64,000 bases of DNA. It comes from Hydrogenophilales bacterium 16-64-40 (GTDB lineage Bacteria; Pseudomonadota; Gammaproteobacteria; Burkholderiales; Thiobacillaceae). The position numbers and the translations under genes are program-made. Location of the stretch: contig NCGX01000006.1 in the NCBI GenBank assembly GCA_002256995.1, positions 62,001 through 126,000 on the forward strand, written 5' to 3'. Below, one piece after another: positions 8,784 through 18,821 of the stretch. The stretch's first letter is position 1. Every line of letters begins with the position of its first letter. The notes under the pieces were generated by a model. That model did not search any database. It was not told where the DNA came from and saw only the letters and a list, made by a program, of their open reading frames with translations.

Positions 8784-9539
8784 TCAGACGCCGAACACAC
8801 CGCCGGCGAGCTCGTCGGCGAGCTTTTGTGCCTCGACAAAATCAAGCGTGCCCTGGTAGATCGCACGGCCGGTGATCGCGCCGATGATGCCGTCCTTGGC
8901 GACGGTGGACAGGGCCCTGACGTCGTCGAGATTGGTGACGCCGCCGCTGGCGATGACCGGAATCGAGAGCGCCTGTGCCAGTCTTTGCGTGGCTTCGATG
9001 TTGACGCCGCTCAGCATGCCATCGCGCCCGATGTCGGTGTAGATGATGGCTTCGACGCCATAGCCTTCGAAACGCTTGGCCAGATCGATGACGTCGTGGC
9101 CGGTGATCTTGGACCAGCCTTCGACGGCGATCTTGCCGTCACGGGCGTCGAGCCCGACCATCACGTGGCCGGGGAAGGCGTCGCAGGCTTCGTGCAAAAA
9201 GCCGGGGTTCTTGACCGCGGCGGTGCCGATGATGACGTAGCGCACGCCGTCGTCAAGATAGCGCTCGATGGTAGCGAGGTCGCGAATGCCGCCGCCAAGC
9301 TGCACCGGCATGTCGTCGCCCACCGCGTCGACGATGGAACGGATTGCCGCGTCGTTCACCGGCTTGCCGGCAAACGCGCCGTTGAGGTCGACCAGATGCA
9401 GGCGGCGCGCGCCGAGTTCCTTCCAGTGGCGGGCAGTCGCTGCCGGATCCTCGGAAAACACGGTGGCACTGTCCATTTCGCCTTGTTCCAGGCGCACGCA
9501 GTGGCCGTCTTTAAGGTCGATCGCAGGAATAATTAACAT
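8784..9539 (-). CDS. hisA: ProFAR isomerase HisA
   Basis: A 251-residue TIM barrel homologous to HisF. Catalytic Asp residues are in [15 protein letters not shown] (D8) and [12 protein letters not shown]. It performs the Amadori rearrangement of ProFAR to PRFAR, the substrate of HisF/HisH. Full length; the start ATG is clear. Confidence 0.97.
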   Translation of the reverse strand: MLIIPAIDLKDGHCVRLEQGEMDSATVFSEDPAATARHWKELGARRLHLVDLNGAFAGKPVNDAAIRSIVDAVGDDMPVQLGGGIRDLATIERYLDDGVRYVIIGTAAVKNPGFLHEACDAFPGHVMVGLDARDGKIAVEGWSKITGHDVIDLAKRFEGYGVEAIIYTDIGRDGMLSGVNIEATQRLAQALSIPVIASGGVTNLDDVRALSTVAKDGIIGAITGRAIYQGTLDFVEAQKLADELAGGVFGV

Positions 9540-9568
9540 GGCTGATCAGCGGTCGTACAGGTGAGAAA

Positions 9569-10255
9569 TTAGGCGCAGGCAGCGCCGGACATATCGCAGG
9601 CGGTGTCGCGTTCGCCCGGATTCCAGGTTACAAAATTGCCCAGCAGCGTCAAACCGTCATTCTGGCTTTTTTCCGGATGGAACTGAACCGCAAAGATATT
9701 CCCCGTTGCCACCGCACAGGTGAACGGGAAAGGGTAATGCGAAAACCCCGCAATCACGTCGGGCGAGATCGGCTGAACGAAGTAGCTGTGGACGAAGTAG
9801 AAGCGCGCGCCCTCCTCGATCCCCACCCATAGCGGATGCGGGGCCGCCTGATGGACGTTGTTCCAGCCCATGTGCGGCACTTTCAGCTTGTTGCCCCGGT
9901 CGTCGTGCATCGCCTCGTGCGGAAAGCGCTGCACCGTGCCGGGCAAGATGCCGAGGCACGCGGTATCGCCTTCCTCGCTGTGTTCGAACAGCACCTGCAT
10001 GCCCATGCAGATACCCAGAAACGGCTTGCTACGGGCGGCGTCGATGATCGTCTGGCGGAGGCCGCGCGCGTCGATCTCGCGCATGCAGTCGGGTGCGGCG
10101 CCCTGCCCCGGAAACACCACGCGGCCAGCCGCGGCAATCACCGCGGGGTCGGAGGTGACCACCACGCTCGCCGCCGGTGCGACGTGCTCGATGGCCTTGG
10201 ACACCGAACGCAGATTGCCCATGCCGTAGTCGATGACGGCGATGTCAACGCTCAC
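9569..10255 (-). CDS. hisH: Imidazole glycerol phosphate synthase, glutaminase subunit HisH
   Basis: A 228-residue class I glutamine amidotransferase. The nucleophile Cys is in FLGICMGMQ; the His-Glu pair is in VQFHPEKSQ. It supplies ammonia to HisF. The C-terminus runs about 15 residues past the usual end (after LLGNFVTW) and carries two extra cysteines. The start overlaps hisB by 4 bases. Confidence 0.96.
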   Translation of the reverse strand: MSVDIAVIDYGMGNLRSVSKAIEHVAPAASVVVTSDPAVIAAAGRVVFPGQGAAPDCMREIDARGLRQTIIDAARSKPFLGICMGMQVLFEHSEEGDTACLGILPGTVQRFPHEAMHDDRGNKLKVPHMGWNNVHQAAPHPLWVGIEEGARFYFVHSYFVQPISPDVIAGFSHYPFPFTCAVATGNIFAVQFHPEKSQNDGLTLLGNFVTWNPGERDTACDMSGAACA

Positions 10256-10839
10256 AGCGCACCCTTGGTCGACGGCAGTATGTCGCCCATGCGCAGGTCG
10301 GCCTCCACTGCCATGCGCAGTGCGCGACCAAAGGCCTTGAAAATGGTCTCGGCCTGATGGTGCGCATTGATGCCGCGCAGGTTGTCGATGTGCAGCGTGA
10401 CGCCGGCGTGATTGATGAAGCCGCGGAAGAATTCGAGGAACAGGTCGACGTCGAATTCGCCGATGCGCGCACGCGTGTAGTCGACGTGGTATTCCAGCCC
10501 GGGCCGCCCCGACAGGTCGATCACCACGCGCGACAGCGCCTCGTCGAGCGGCACGTAGGCGTGGCCGTAGCGGCGGATGCCCTTCTTGTCGCCGAGCGCC
10601 AGGGCAAAGGCCTGACCAAAGGTAATACCGGTGTCTTCCACCGTGTGGTGGGCGTCGATGTGGAGGTCGCCCTTGGCCTGGATGTCGAGATCGATCAGGC
10701 CGTGGCGCGCGATCTGGTCGAGCATGTGGTCGAGAAAGGGCACGCCGGTGGCGAGCTTGCTGACACCGGTGCCATCAAGATTGAGACTGACCGTGATTTG
10801 GGTCTCGAGGGTGTTGCGGGTGACTTGGGCGGTGCGCAT
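10252..10839 (-). CDS. hisB: Imidazoleglycerol-phosphate dehydratase HisB
   Basis: A 195-residue monofunctional dehydratase with duplicated Mn-binding motifs [13 protein letters not shown] and [16 protein letters not shown]. It lacks the N-terminal histidinol-phosphatase domain found in enterobacterial HisB, so that phosphatase must be encoded elsewhere. It overlaps hisH by 4 bases. Confidence 0.97.
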   Translation of the reverse strand: MRTAQVTRNTLETQITVSLNLDGTGVSKLATGVPFLDHMLDQIARHGLIDLDIQAKGDLHIDAHHTVEDTGITFGQAFALALGDKKGIRRYGHAYVPLDEALSRVVIDLSGRPGLEYHVDYTRARIGEFDVDLFLEFFRGFINHAGVTLHIDNLRGINAHHQAETIFKAFGRALRMAVEADLRMGDILPSTKGAL

Positions 10840-10889
10840 GGCGTCTGGAAATAAGGCTGTAAATGGATTCTAGCAGGCCGCTCTGGTTT

Positions 10890-11948
10890 TCAGCACAGCG
10901 CTTTCAACGCGGCAAGCAGCGCATCGCATTGCGCATCGGTGCCGACGGTGATGCGCAGGAACGGCGCGATGCGGGCCGGATTGTTGAAGTGACGCACGAC
11001 AATGCTGCGTTCACGCAAGCTCGCGGCGAGTTCTGCGCCCTCGTGTGTGGCATGGCGGGCGAAGATGAAATTGGCGGCCGAGGGCAGCACCTCGAAGCCG
11101 AGTGCTTCCATTTCAGCCACCAGCCGGGTGCGGGTCGCCACCACCTTCGCGCAGATGGATTCGAACCAGGCTCGGTCTTCGATCGACGCCAATGCGCCGG
11201 CCTGGGCAAAGCGATCGAGCGGGTAGGAATTGAAGCTGTCCTTGACCCGGTTGAGTGCCTCGATCAGGTGCACCTGTCCGATGGCGTAGCCGACGCGCAG
11301 ACCGGCCAGCGCGTGCGATTTCGACAGGGTGCGGACAACCAGCAGTTGCGGGTAGCGCGCCACCAGTCCCATCGCTGATTCGCCGCCGAAGTCGATGTAG
11401 GCCTCGTCGATCACCACCACCGAGTCCGGATTGCCGGCCAGCAGGCGCTCGATTTCCGCCAGTTCCAGCAGGCGACCGGTGGGCGCATTGGGGTTGGGGA
11501 ATATCACCCCGCCGTTGGGCGTCAGGTAATCGTCGACCCGGATCTCGAATGTTTCGGTGAGCGGAACCGTCCGGTAAGCGATCTCGTACAGCCCGCAATA
11601 CACCGGATAAAAGCTGTACGTGATGTCGGGAAACAGGATGGGCCGCTCGTGCTTCAGCAAGGCCAGAAACGCGTGCGCCAGCACCTCGTCGGAACCGTTG
11701 CCGACGAACACCTGTTCGGCGCCGACACCGTGCAATGCGGCAATGCCGGCACGCAGGCGGTCGGAACCCGGATCGGGATACAGACGCAGGGTGTCGGCGG
11801 CCTCGGCGCGCACGGCGTCGAGCACCCGCGGACTGGGGCCGTAGGGGTTTTCGTTGGTATTGAGCTTGACCAGATTGGCCAGCTTCGGCTGCTCGCCCGG
11901 CACGTAGGGCGTCAGGCCGCGCACCACGGCACTCCAATAGCGACTCAT
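10890..11948 (-). CDS. hisC: Histidinol-phosphate aminotransferase HisC
   Basis: A 352-residue fold-type I PLP enzyme. The cofactor lysine is in [29 protein letters not shown] is the substrate-entry motif of this family and [10 protein letters not shown] the PLP-binding one. It transaminates imidazole-acetol phosphate. It follows hisD by 13 bases and precedes hisB by 50. Confidence 0.96.
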   Translation of the reverse strand: MSRYWSAVVRGLTPYVPGEQPKLANLVKLNTNENPYGPSPRVLDAVRAEAADTLRLYPDPGSDRLRAGIAALHGVGAEQVFVGNGSDEVLAHAFLALLKHERPILFPDITYSFYPVYCGLYEIAYRTVPLTETFEIRVDDYLTPNGGVIFPNPNAPTGRLLELAEIERLLAGNPDSVVVIDEAYIDFGGESAMGLVARYPQLLVVRTLSKSHALAGLRVGYAIGQVHLIEALNRVKDSFNSYPLDRFAQAGALASIEDRAWFESICAKVVATRTRLVAEMEALGFEVLPSAANFIFARHATHEGAELAASLRERSIVVRHFNNPARIAPFLRITVGTDAQCDALLAALKALC

Positions 11949-11961
11949 CGGAATGGCGGGC

Positions 11962-13266
11962 TCACTTATGGACCAGGCGATATTCGGCGGAACGCGCGTG
12001 CGCCTGCAGGCCTTCGCCGTAGGCCAGCGTGGCGGCGATCCGCCCCAGCGTCTGCGCGCCAGCCTGCGACACGTTGATCAGGCTGCTGCGCTTCTGGAAG
12101 TCGTACACCCCCAGCGGCGACGAGAAGCGCGCCGTGCGCGAGGTCGGGAGCACGTGGTTCGGCCCGGCACAGTAATCGCCCAGCGCCTCGCAGGTGTGCT
12201 TGCCCATGAAGATTGCGCCAGCGTGGCGCAAGCCGGGCAACAGCGCATCAGGGTCGGCCACCGACAATTCCAGGTGTTCCGGCGCAATGAGGTTCGAGAT
12301 CGTCACGGCATCGTCGAGGTCGCGCGTCTTGATCAGTGCGCCGCGGTTGGTGAGCGAGGTGCGGATCACCTCGCTGCGCGGCATCTCGTCGATCAGTTTA
12401 TCGATCGCCGCCGCCACCGCGTCGAGATAGGCGGCGTCGGGCGACAGCAGGATCGACTGCGCCATTTCGTCGTGCTCGGCCTGCGAGAACAGGTCCATCG
12501 CCACCCATTCCGGCGGCGTGTTGCCGTCGGCGATCACCAGGATTTCGGACGGACCGGCAATCATGTCGATGCCGACAGTACCGAACACGCGGCGCTTGGC
12601 TGCCGCCACGTAGGCGTTGCCGGGGCCGACGATCTTGTCCACCTGCGGCACGGTTTCGGTGCCGTAGGCGAGCGCCGCCACCGCCTGCGCGCCGCCGATG
12701 GTGAACACACGGTCGACCCCGGCAATCGCTGCGGCAGCCAGCACCAGCTGGTTATGCTCGCCGCCCGGGGTCGGCACCACCATGATGAGTTCACCCACGC
12801 CGGCCACCTTGGCCGGAATCGCGTTCATCAGCACCGACGACGGGTACGCAGCTTTGCCGCCCGGCACGTACAGCCCGACACGGTCGAGCGGGGTGATCTT
12901 CTGCCCCAGCACGGTGCCGTCGTCCTCGGTGTAGGTCCAGGAGCCCTGGACCTGTTTCTCGTGATAGCGGCGCACGCGATCCGCCGCGGCTTCCAGCGCC
13001 TGGCGGGTGTCGGCGGGCAAGTGTTCGAGCGCGACCTGCAGTTGCGTTGCGTTGATCTCAAGGCTGGCCAGCGACGCCGCCGGCAGGCGGTCGAAACGCT
13101 CGGTGTATTCGAGGACCGCGGCGTCGCCACGCTTTTTGACGTCATGCAGAATCGCGGCCACCGTCTGTTCGATGGCGGCATCGGCGGCATCATCGAATTG
13201 CAACAGGCGGGCAAGGCGGGCCTGAAAATCAGGCTGCGCACTATCGAGGCGGGTGAGCGTAACCAC
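11962..13266 (-). CDS. hisD: Histidinol dehydrogenase HisD
   Basis: A 434-residue NAD and zinc enzyme oxidising histidinol to histidine. Signature elements are [41 protein letters not shown] and SQAEHDE. The start is a GTG with GCAGGA five to ten bases upstream. It is the first gene of the his operon; hisG, which often precedes hisD in related bacteria, is not in the window, and a divergent Fur-family gene is found instead. A minus-strand TACAAT at 13307-13312 could be the operon's -10, but no good -35 accompanies it. Confidence 0.97.
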   Translation of the reverse strand: MVTLTRLDSAQPDFQARLARLLQFDDAADAAIEQTVAAILHDVKKRGDAAVLEYTERFDRLPAASLASLEINATQLQVALEHLPADTRQALEAAADRVRRYHEKQVQGSWTYTEDDGTVLGQKITPLDRVGLYVPGGKAAYPSSVLMNAIPAKVAGVGELIMVVPTPGGEHNQLVLAAAAIAGVDRVFTIGGAQAVAALAYGTETVPQVDKIVGPGNAYVAAAKRRVFGTVGIDMIAGPSEILVIADGNTPPEWVAMDLFSQAEHDEMAQSILLSPDAAYLDAVAAAIDKLIDEMPRSEVIRTSLTNRGALIKTRDLDDAVTISNLIAPEHLELSVADPDALLPGLRHAGAIFMGKHTCEALGDYCAGPNHVLPTSRTARFSSPLGVYDFQKRSSLINVSQAGAQTLGRIAATLAYGEGLQAHARSAEYRLVHK

Positions 13267-13354
13267 GGGATTCCTGCTTCAAAAATAGGATCAGAGTATG
13301 GTTTTAATTGTACCGGTTTTTGACGCCTGACCGCGCCCGGTAGAGGCTTCCGGG

Positions 13355-13383
13355 TTGAAAGTCATACTGATTCCGGATATTAG
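13355..13383 (+). promoter_or_regulatory. Probable sigma-70 promoter of the Fur-family gene
   Basis: TTGAAA (13355-13360), a 17-base spacer and TATTAG (13378-13383) form a good -35/-10 pair 33 bases before the start codon at 13416. Confidence 0.55.
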
Positions 13384-13415
13384 ACAAAGTCCAGATCGAC
13401 GATTATCATGCGCAT

Positions 13416-13826
13416 ATGCATTACACGCGCGACAACATGGCCGGCCTTTTGCGCAGCCACGACATCAATCCAACCCACCAGCGGATCGAGATTGCGCACG
13501 CGTTGTTTTCGCGGCAGGAACACCTCTCGGCCGATCAGGTGATGGCGATCGTCAACACGCGCCACTCGGAGACCTCCAAGGCCACGGTCTACAACACGCT
13601 CAAGCTGTTTCTCGAAAAAGGCCTGGTGCGTGAAGTCATCGTCGATCCCAGCAAGGTGTTCTTCGACCCCAACACCAGCCCGCACCATCACCTCTATGAA
13701 GTCGACAGCGGCAAGCTGTCCGACATCGATGCTGAACATGTCGTGATTTCCGGCCTGCCGCCGCTACCGGCTGGCATGGTGACCGAAGGCATCGACCTCA
13801 TCGTGCGCGTCCGCCGCACCGGTTGA
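13416..13826 (+). CDS. Irr/PerR-like Fur-family transcriptional regulator
   Basis: A 136-residue Fur-family protein: winged-helix DNA-binding half (LLRSHDINPTHQRIEIAHAL, SKATVYNTLKLF), then a dimerisation half with the triple-histidine motif SPHHHLYEVDSGKLSDID typical of Irr/PerR-type regulators. It contains no cysteine at all, so it lacks the structural Cys4 zinc site of PerR and classical Fur. It may sense haem, iron or peroxide; the ligand cannot be read from the sequence. It diverges from hisD. Confidence 0.85.
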   Translation: MHYTRDNMAGLLRSHDINPTHQRIEIAHALFSRQEHLSADQVMAIVNTRHSETSKATVYNTLKLFLEKGLVREVIVDPSKVFFDPNTSPHHHLYEVDSGKLSDIDAEHVVISGLPPLPAGMVTEGIDLIVRVRRTG

Positions 13827-13842
13827 TCTTCCCCGCCCGTCG

Positions 13843-14151
13843 ATGAAACGGGTTTTCATCGCGCCCTCCCTGCTCGACGCCCAGCTGGCTGTCGATGCGT
13901 TGGCCAGCCTCGGCATCGTCACCCACATTTTCAACGTCAATGCCGCCGGCGCACTGGGCGAAGTGCCGTTCATGCAGGTGCAGCCCGAAGTATGGGTCGA
14001 CGACGATGTCCAGGAAGCGCGGGCGCGCGAAGTATTGGCGGGGTTGCGCGACGCGCCGCCGCGCGACGAGAAAATCTGCGCCCATTGCGGCGAACTCAAT
14101 CCCGGGAATTTTCTGAGCTGCTGGCAGTGCGGGCGCGCGTTGCCTGACTGA
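13843..14151 (+). CDS. DUF2007-type protein with C-terminal zinc ribbon
   Basis: A 102-residue protein. Residues 1-70 resemble the DUF2007 'putative signal transducing' fold (VFIAPSLLDAQLAVDALASL). The tail has two CxxC pairs, CAHCGE and CWQCGR, forming a probable zinc ribbon. It follows the Fur-like gene by 16 bases and is probably co-transcribed. No function is known. Confidence 0.75.
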   Translation: MKRVFIAPSLLDAQLAVDALASLGIVTHIFNVNAAGALGEVPFMQVQPEVWVDDDVQEARAREVLAGLRDAPPRDEKICAHCGELNPGNFLSCWQCGRALPD

Positions 14152-14163
14152 GCATCCACGCAG

Positions 14164-14544
14164 TCAGGACGGCTGCGTGTCTTGTTTCAGTGCATCTTTC
14201 AGTGCATCGAGGTGCTGCTGATACTGGCGCGCAAAAATCTGCTCCAGTTCGTCGATCACGTCGACCGCCGCCACGCCGTGAATCAAATGGCGGGTCATCT
14301 GCGCGGAAGCCTCGTGGAAAATGCGGTTGCGCTCCAGCATCGGGTAGGTCTGCATCAGGCGTTGAATCGCCTTGACCACGTTTTCCTGCTCGGGGCGCGG
14401 AATCAGCAGCGGCTCGGTGGGCGGCGCGGCGGCAATCTCGGCGCCTTCCTTGCCTGCGAGAAACTCGGCGTATTCGAGCAAGGCCTGTTGCCGGGTTTCC
14501 GACAAATTTCTGAAAATCGACAACAGGCGCTTGCTGTCGCGCAT
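14164..14544 (-). CDS. Conserved hypothetical protein downstream of LysR regulator
   Basis: A 126-residue, mostly helical acidic protein (LLSIFRNLSETRQQALLEYAEFLAG ends the first helical pair). No transmembrane segment or signal peptide. I start it at the ATG overlapping the LysR stop (TGATG), which implies translational coupling and possibly a shared role. I do not recognise the family. Confidence 0.7.
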   Translation of the reverse strand: MRDSKRLLSIFRNLSETRQQALLEYAEFLAGKEGAEIAAAPPTEPLLIPRPEQENVVKAIQRLMQTYPMLERNRIFHEASAQMTRHLIHGVAAVDVIDELEQIFARQYQQHLDALKDALKQDTQPS

Positions 14545-15488
14545 CAGCGGCTGCGCCCCTTGACCGGGCGCTTCAGCGCCACGACATCGACATTGCACTG
14601 CTGAAACTTGTGGTCGACAAAGCTGATGAAGGCATCGAGCAGCTTGCTGCGGAATTTTTCCGGTGCGTAGACCATGGTCAACTCGCGCGTCAGCCGCGGA
14701 TTCAGCGGCACGGCGACCAGCGTGCCGAGCTGGATTTCCTTGGTGACGGTGGAGGCCGACATGATGGCGACGCCCAGATTGGCCTCGACCGCCCCCTTGA
14801 TGGCCTCACGGCTGCCAAGCTCCATCTCGATGTGCAGGTCGTCGGGGTTGACGCCATGGTTCTTGAAGAAATCGTCCACCACCTCGCGCGTGCCTGAGCC
14901 ATGCTCGCGCGACACGTAGGGCTGGTCGGCGATATCGCGGGCGTCGACGCTTGGACGCGAGGCCAGCACATGGTTGGGCGAACAGATCATGACCAACTCG
15001 TCCTCGCAGCACGCCAGCGTGGTCAGGTTGGGGTTGTGTGACGGCGCTTCGATCAGGCCGACGTCGAGCGAATGGTCGCCCACTTTCGCCGCCACGGTTT
15101 CCGAGTTGGCAACGGTCAGACGCGCCTGCACCTGTGGAAAACGCTCCTTGAATTCGCCCAGGATGCGCGGCAGCAGGTACTCGGCAATGGTGGTGGAGGC
15201 ACCGATCATCAAGGGGCCCGTCACCTGCCCGGTCAGCTCGCCCACGCGCGCTTCCATCTCGGCGGTCAGGTCCAGAATGCGCTCGGCGTAACCCAGCACC
15301 AGATCGCCTACGGGCGTCATCGAAATCTTGCCGTGGCTGCGCTCGAACAAACGGGTGTTGAAATGCTCTTCCAGCTGCTTGACCTGAAAGGTCACCGCAG
15401 GCTGGGTCATATAGAGGACATCCGCGGCTTTGGTGAAGCTGAGCTGCTTGGCAACGGTGTAGAATACTTGAAGTCTGCGGTCGGCCAT
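14544..15488 (-). CDS. LysR-family transcriptional regulator
   Basis: A 314-residue LTTR: N-terminal helix-turn-helix (LSFTKAADVLYMTQPAVTF, residues 17-35) and a two-lobe substrate-binding domain. The ATG at 15488 is preceded by GGGA; an in-frame TTG seven codons earlier is less likely. It diverges from lplT across about 157 bases that should hold both promoters. The target is unknown; it could be lplT or the coupled downstream gene. Confidence 0.88.
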   Translation of the reverse strand: MADRRLQVFYTVAKQLSFTKAADVLYMTQPAVTFQVKQLEEHFNTRLFERSHGKISMTPVGDLVLGYAERILDLTAEMEARVGELTGQVTGPLMIGASTTIAEYLLPRILGEFKERFPQVQARLTVANSETVAAKVGDHSLDVGLIEAPSHNPNLTTLACCEDELVMICSPNHVLASRPSVDARDIADQPYVSREHGSGTREVVDDFFKNHGVNPDDLHIEMELGSREAIKGAVEANLGVAIMSASTVTKEIQLGTLVAVPLNPRLTRELTMVYAPEKFRSKLLDAFISFVDHKFQQCNVDVVALKRPVKGRSR

Positions 15489-15645
15489 AAATTCCCGTCC
15501 CGGGGTCAAAAAAGATTTTTATTCAACCACAAACCCGCCCGTGTTGAAACATTCTCATCATCAACTCCCTGTATTCGCAGACCTTTCGTCAGCGCCCGGG
15601 CACCCGCCCGATGCCCCGCCCCGCCGCTTCTGACCAGGTCACCCC

Positions 15646-16863
15646 GTGAACCGCGCGTTTTACGTCATCCTGTCGGCGCAGTTCCTGTCGGCGCTGGCTG
15701 ACAATGCCCTGCTCTTCGCAGCCATCGGCCTGCTGCTGTTCTTCTCGGCGCCGGAATGGTTCTCGCCGCTGCTGCAGACAGTTTTCGTCGTTGCCTATAT
15801 CGTGCTGGCGCCGCTGGTCGGGCCGTTCGCCGACGCACTGCCCAAAGGCCGCGTCATGCTGATCGCCAACACGGTGAAGTTCGCCGGCTGCCTCACCATG
15901 CTGGCCGGTCTGCACCCGCTGCTGGCCTACGCAATTGTCGGCGTGGGCGCTGCGATGTACTCACCCGCCAAATACGGCATTCTCACCGAGCTGCTGCCGC
16001 CCGAAAAGCTGATCGTCGCCAACAGCTGGATGGAGGGCACCACCGTGGTCGCCATCGTGCTCGGTGCCATCATTGGCGGCGCGCTCATCAATCCGCAATT
16101 GGCTGAAGGCATCTTGCTCAACATTGGCCTGGACAGCCGGCTCATCGCGCCGAAATTTGCCATCGTCGCCATCACCAGCCTGTATCTCGGCGCTGCCATC
16201 GTCAACCTGTTCATCCCGCGCCTGCCGATCGACCACAAGCTTCCCAATCGTTCGCCGCTGTTCGTCCTCCATGATTTCTGGCACAGCTTCAAGCTGCTGT
16301 GGCGCGACCCGCTCGGCCAGGTTTCGCTCGCCGTCACCACACTGTTCTGGGGCGTCGGCGCCACCCTGCGTCTACTCATCATCGCCTGGGCCGCGCTCAA
16401 CCTTAAATACGGGCTGGACCAGGCGACCCAGCTCACCGCCGCCACCGCATTTGGCATCGCCATCGGTTCGGTGCTGGCCGGCAAGTTCGTCAGCCTGCAG
16501 CGCGCTGTCAGCGTCCTGCCCGCTGGCATCCTCCTGGGCTTTGTACCGATTGCGCTGATCTGGGTGGAAAGCCTGATCCCTGCCCTGTTGCTGTTGGGGC
16601 TGGCGGGGACGCTGGCAGGCTATTTCGTGGTGCCGATGAACGCCCTGCTGCAGCATCGCGGTCACCTGCTGATGGGCGCGGGGCACTCCATTGCCCAGCA
16701 GAATTTCAACGAGAACATCAGCATCCTGCTGCTGACCGGCGCCTACGCCCTGATGGTGCGCGCCGACTGGCACATCCACACCATCATCTGGATATTCGGC
16801 CTGTTCATCAGTAGCGTGATGACCGCGATTTGGCTGCGGCATCGCCACGATGTCGTGCACTGA
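15646..16863 (+). CDS. lplT: Lysophospholipid transporter LplT (MFS)
   Basis: A 405-residue major facilitator with about 12 helices. The N-terminal AQFLSALADNALLFAAIGLL and AMYSPAKYGILTELLPP are characteristic of LplT. It flips lysophospholipids to the cytoplasmic face for re-acylation. In enterobacteria its partner Aas (acyltransferase plus acyl-ACP synthetase) is adjacent or fused; here no aas follows. The start is GTG. Confidence 0.9.
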   Translation: MNRAFYVILSAQFLSALADNALLFAAIGLLLFFSAPEWFSPLLQTVFVVAYIVLAPLVGPFADALPKGRVMLIANTVKFAGCLTMLAGLHPLLAYAIVGVGAAMYSPAKYGILTELLPPEKLIVANSWMEGTTVVAIVLGAIIGGALINPQLAEGILLNIGLDSRLIAPKFAIVAITSLYLGAAIVNLFIPRLPIDHKLPNRSPLFVLHDFWHSFKLLWRDPLGQVSLAVTTLFWGVGATLRLLIIAWAALNLKYGLDQATQLTAATAFGIAIGSVLAGKFVSLQRAVSVLPAGILLGFVPIALIWVESLIPALLLLGLAGTLAGYFVVPMNALLQHRGHLLMGAGHSIAQQNFNENISILLLTGAYALMVRADWHIHTIIWIFGLFISSVMTAIWLRHRHDVVH

Positions 16864-16956
16864 ACGCGGCGTTTAACCCCATCGACCCACTGGGCCGCGC
16901 GCCAAGTGCCACCCCATCAGCAGGCATACCCGCTTTGACCCGAGCGAAGACGCACC

Positions 16957-17511
16957 CTACTTGAGAGAGGGCCGATTTTCCTTCAGTTGCGCGGCGTATT
17001 TCTCGCGCGCTTTGGCCACCTTGGGTGCCACCACAAACTGGCAGTAAGGCTGGTTGGGGTGCTGACCGAAGTAGGCCTGGTGGTAATCCTCGGCGGGGTA
17101 GAACCTTGTCGCCGCGGTCACTTCGGTGACGATGGGGGCGTCGAATTGCCTGGCCGCTGTGAGTTCGGCGATCACCGCCTGTGCTTCGGCCTGCTGCTCA
17201 GGGGTGTGCCACAAAATCGCCGAGCGATACTGGGTGCCGACGTCGTTGCCCTGGCGATTTAGTTGCGTGGGGTCATGCAGAGTGAAGAAGACTCCCAGCA
17301 GTTCACGATACGAGATCACGGCCGGGTCGAAGCTCACCTGCACGACTTCGGCATGGCCGGTGTCGCCGTTGCAGATGCCCTCGTAAGTGGGGTTCGCCGT
17401 GTGGCCGCCCATGTAGCCCGACACCGCGGATTCGACGCCGTGCAATTGGTTGAACACCGTTTCAAGGCACCAGAAACAGCCGCCTGCGAGGGTCGCTACT
17501 GCGTGCGTCAT
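16957..17511 (-). CDS. msrA: Peptide methionine sulfoxide reductase MsrA
   Basis: A 184-residue repair enzyme for methionine-S-sulfoxide. The catalytic motif GGCFWCLETVF lies at residues 9-19; EDYHQAYFGQHP is also conserved. I start at ATG 17511, which has GGAG about eight bases upstream, rather than at the in-frame ATG twelve codons earlier. The region between lplT and msrA (16864-16956) shows nothing. Confidence 0.95.
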   Translation of the reverse strand: MTHAVATLAGGCFWCLETVFNQLHGVESAVSGYMGGHTANPTYEGICNGDTGHAEVVQVSFDPAVISYRELLGVFFTLHDPTQLNRQGNDVGTQYRSAILWHTPEQQAEAQAVIAELTAARQFDAPIVTEVTAATRFYPAEDYHQAYFGQHPNQPYCQFVVAPKVAKAREKYAAQLKENRPSLK

Positions 17512-17524
17512 GACATTTCTCCGT

Positions 17525-18133
17525 TCAAACGACGGGCATCGTTTCAATGAACGATGCGCGCGCCGCCAGTTTGTCGGCGAGCCTCGCCAGATTAGGGTGC
17601 GCGTCCCGCCAATCGATTTCCGGGAAGCGTAGATTCAGGTAGCCGAGCGTACAGCCGCTGGCAACATCGGCCAGCGTCATGCTGTTGCCGAGGTACCAGG
17701 GCTTTTCGCCGAGTGCTTCGGACAGGGCTTCCAGCCCGCGGAACAGGGCTTTTTCCTGCAGCACCAGCCAGTCGCTGCTCTGCTGCTCGGACGGGCGTTT
17801 TCTTTCCAGGAACAGCGCCACCGCGGCGTCGGTGACGCCATCTGCCAGCGCTTCGACGCCGCGCACGATCATGCGACTTCTCGGTTCGGCGGGAATCAGG
17901 TGCGCAACTGGGCTGACATGGTCGAGATACTCGACGATGACGCGCGAATCGAACACGGAAACGCCGTCTTCCAGTACCAGCACCGGCACTTTGCCGAGCG
18001 GGTTGAGCGCGGCAACCGGGCTGTCGGGCAACCAGGGGTTTTCGACCTGGAGACGAAAGGGGATCTTCTTTTCCAGCAGCACCACACGAACTTTGCGGCC
18101 GTAGGGGCTGGTGAGCGAGGTGACGAGTTTCAT
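17525..18133 (-). CDS. Glutathione S-transferase family protein
   Basis: A 202-residue two-domain GST. The thioredoxin-like N-terminus starts KLVTSLTSPYGRKVRVVLLEKK, with the cis-proline in LGKVPVLVLEDG and the ESR-like DSRVIVEYLD glutathione contact; an all-helical C-terminal domain follows. Substrate is unknown. It sits 13 bases upstream of msrA, compatible with a shared stress-repair transcript. Confidence 0.88.
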   Translation of the reverse strand: MKLVTSLTSPYGRKVRVVLLEKKIPFRLQVENPWLPDSPVAALNPLGKVPVLVLEDGVSVFDSRVIVEYLDHVSPVAHLIPAEPRSRMIVRGVEALADGVTDAAVALFLERKRPSEQQSSDWLVLQEKALFRGLEALSEALGEKPWYLGNSMTLADVASGCTLGYLNLRFPEIDWRDAHPNLARLADKLAARASFIETMPVV

Positions 18134-18163
18134 GCTGTTCGAATCCTGTGGCGGGCGTGGCGG

Positions 18164-18805
18164 TCAGGCCTGGTTTTGGGTGCTGCGATTATCGCCGGCA
18201 GCCAGCGCGGCGCCAACCCGTTCGCGCAGGGTCGGCAGCACGTCCAGCTCGAACCAGGGATTGTGCTTCAACCATAGGCGATTGCGCGGGCTGGGGTGCG
18301 GCAGCGGGAAATACTCGGGGGCAAAATCGCGCCAGGCCGCCACCGTGTCGGCGAGCGTGCGGCCACGGCGTTTTCCCAGGTAATAGGCCTGCGCATAGGC
18401 GCCGATCAGCAGGGTCAGACGGATGTCCGGCATGGCGGCACGCAGCGGCGGATGCCACAGCGGCGCGCATTCCGGGCGCGGCGCCAGGTCGCTGCCTTTG
18501 ACCGTGCCGGGATAGCACAGGCCGGCGGGGACGATGGCGATACGCGCGACGTCGTAGAACGCGTCGCGCGTCATGTCCAGCCAGTCACGCAGCCGATCCC
18601 CGGACGGGTCGTTCCACGGAATCCCGGTTTCATGCACGCGGCGCCCCGGCGCCTGGCCGACGATCAGCAGGCGCGCAGTGGGCGAAACGCGCAGGACGGG
18701 GCGCGGCGAATGCGGCAGGCTGGCGGCGCAGACGGTGCATGCCTGCACCTGTTCCACCAGTTCGGCAAAATCCGTGGGCTCACCGACTTCACCCGGCTTC
18801 TTCAT
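18164..18805 (-). CDS. Uracil-DNA glycosylase superfamily protein
   Basis: A 213-residue UDG-fold protein. The active-site-like block LLIVGQAPGRRVHETGIPWND and the distal HPSPRNRLWLKHNPWF match a family annotated as uracil-DNA glycosylase-like. An N-terminal CTVCAASLPHS contains two cysteines but not a full Fe-S cluster set. Whether it excises uracil is uncertain. I start at ATG 18805 just after thrC; the frame extends further into thrC. Confidence 0.8.
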   Translation of the reverse strand: MKKPGEVGEPTDFAELVEQVQACTVCAASLPHSPRPVLRVSPTARLLIVGQAPGRRVHETGIPWNDPSGDRLRDWLDMTRDAFYDVARIAIVPAGLCYPGTVKGSDLAPRPECAPLWHPPLRAAMPDIRLTLLIGAYAQAYYLGKRRGRTLADTVAAWRDFAPEYFPLPHPSPRNRLWLKHNPWFELDVLPTLRERVGAALAAGDNRSTQNQA

Positions 18806-18821
18806 GCCGCCTGGGTACTGC

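Noticed and set aside
8034-9536. A 500-codon plus-strand frame over hisF and hisA
   Set aside because: Shadow frame of two complete his genes, with no homology of its own.
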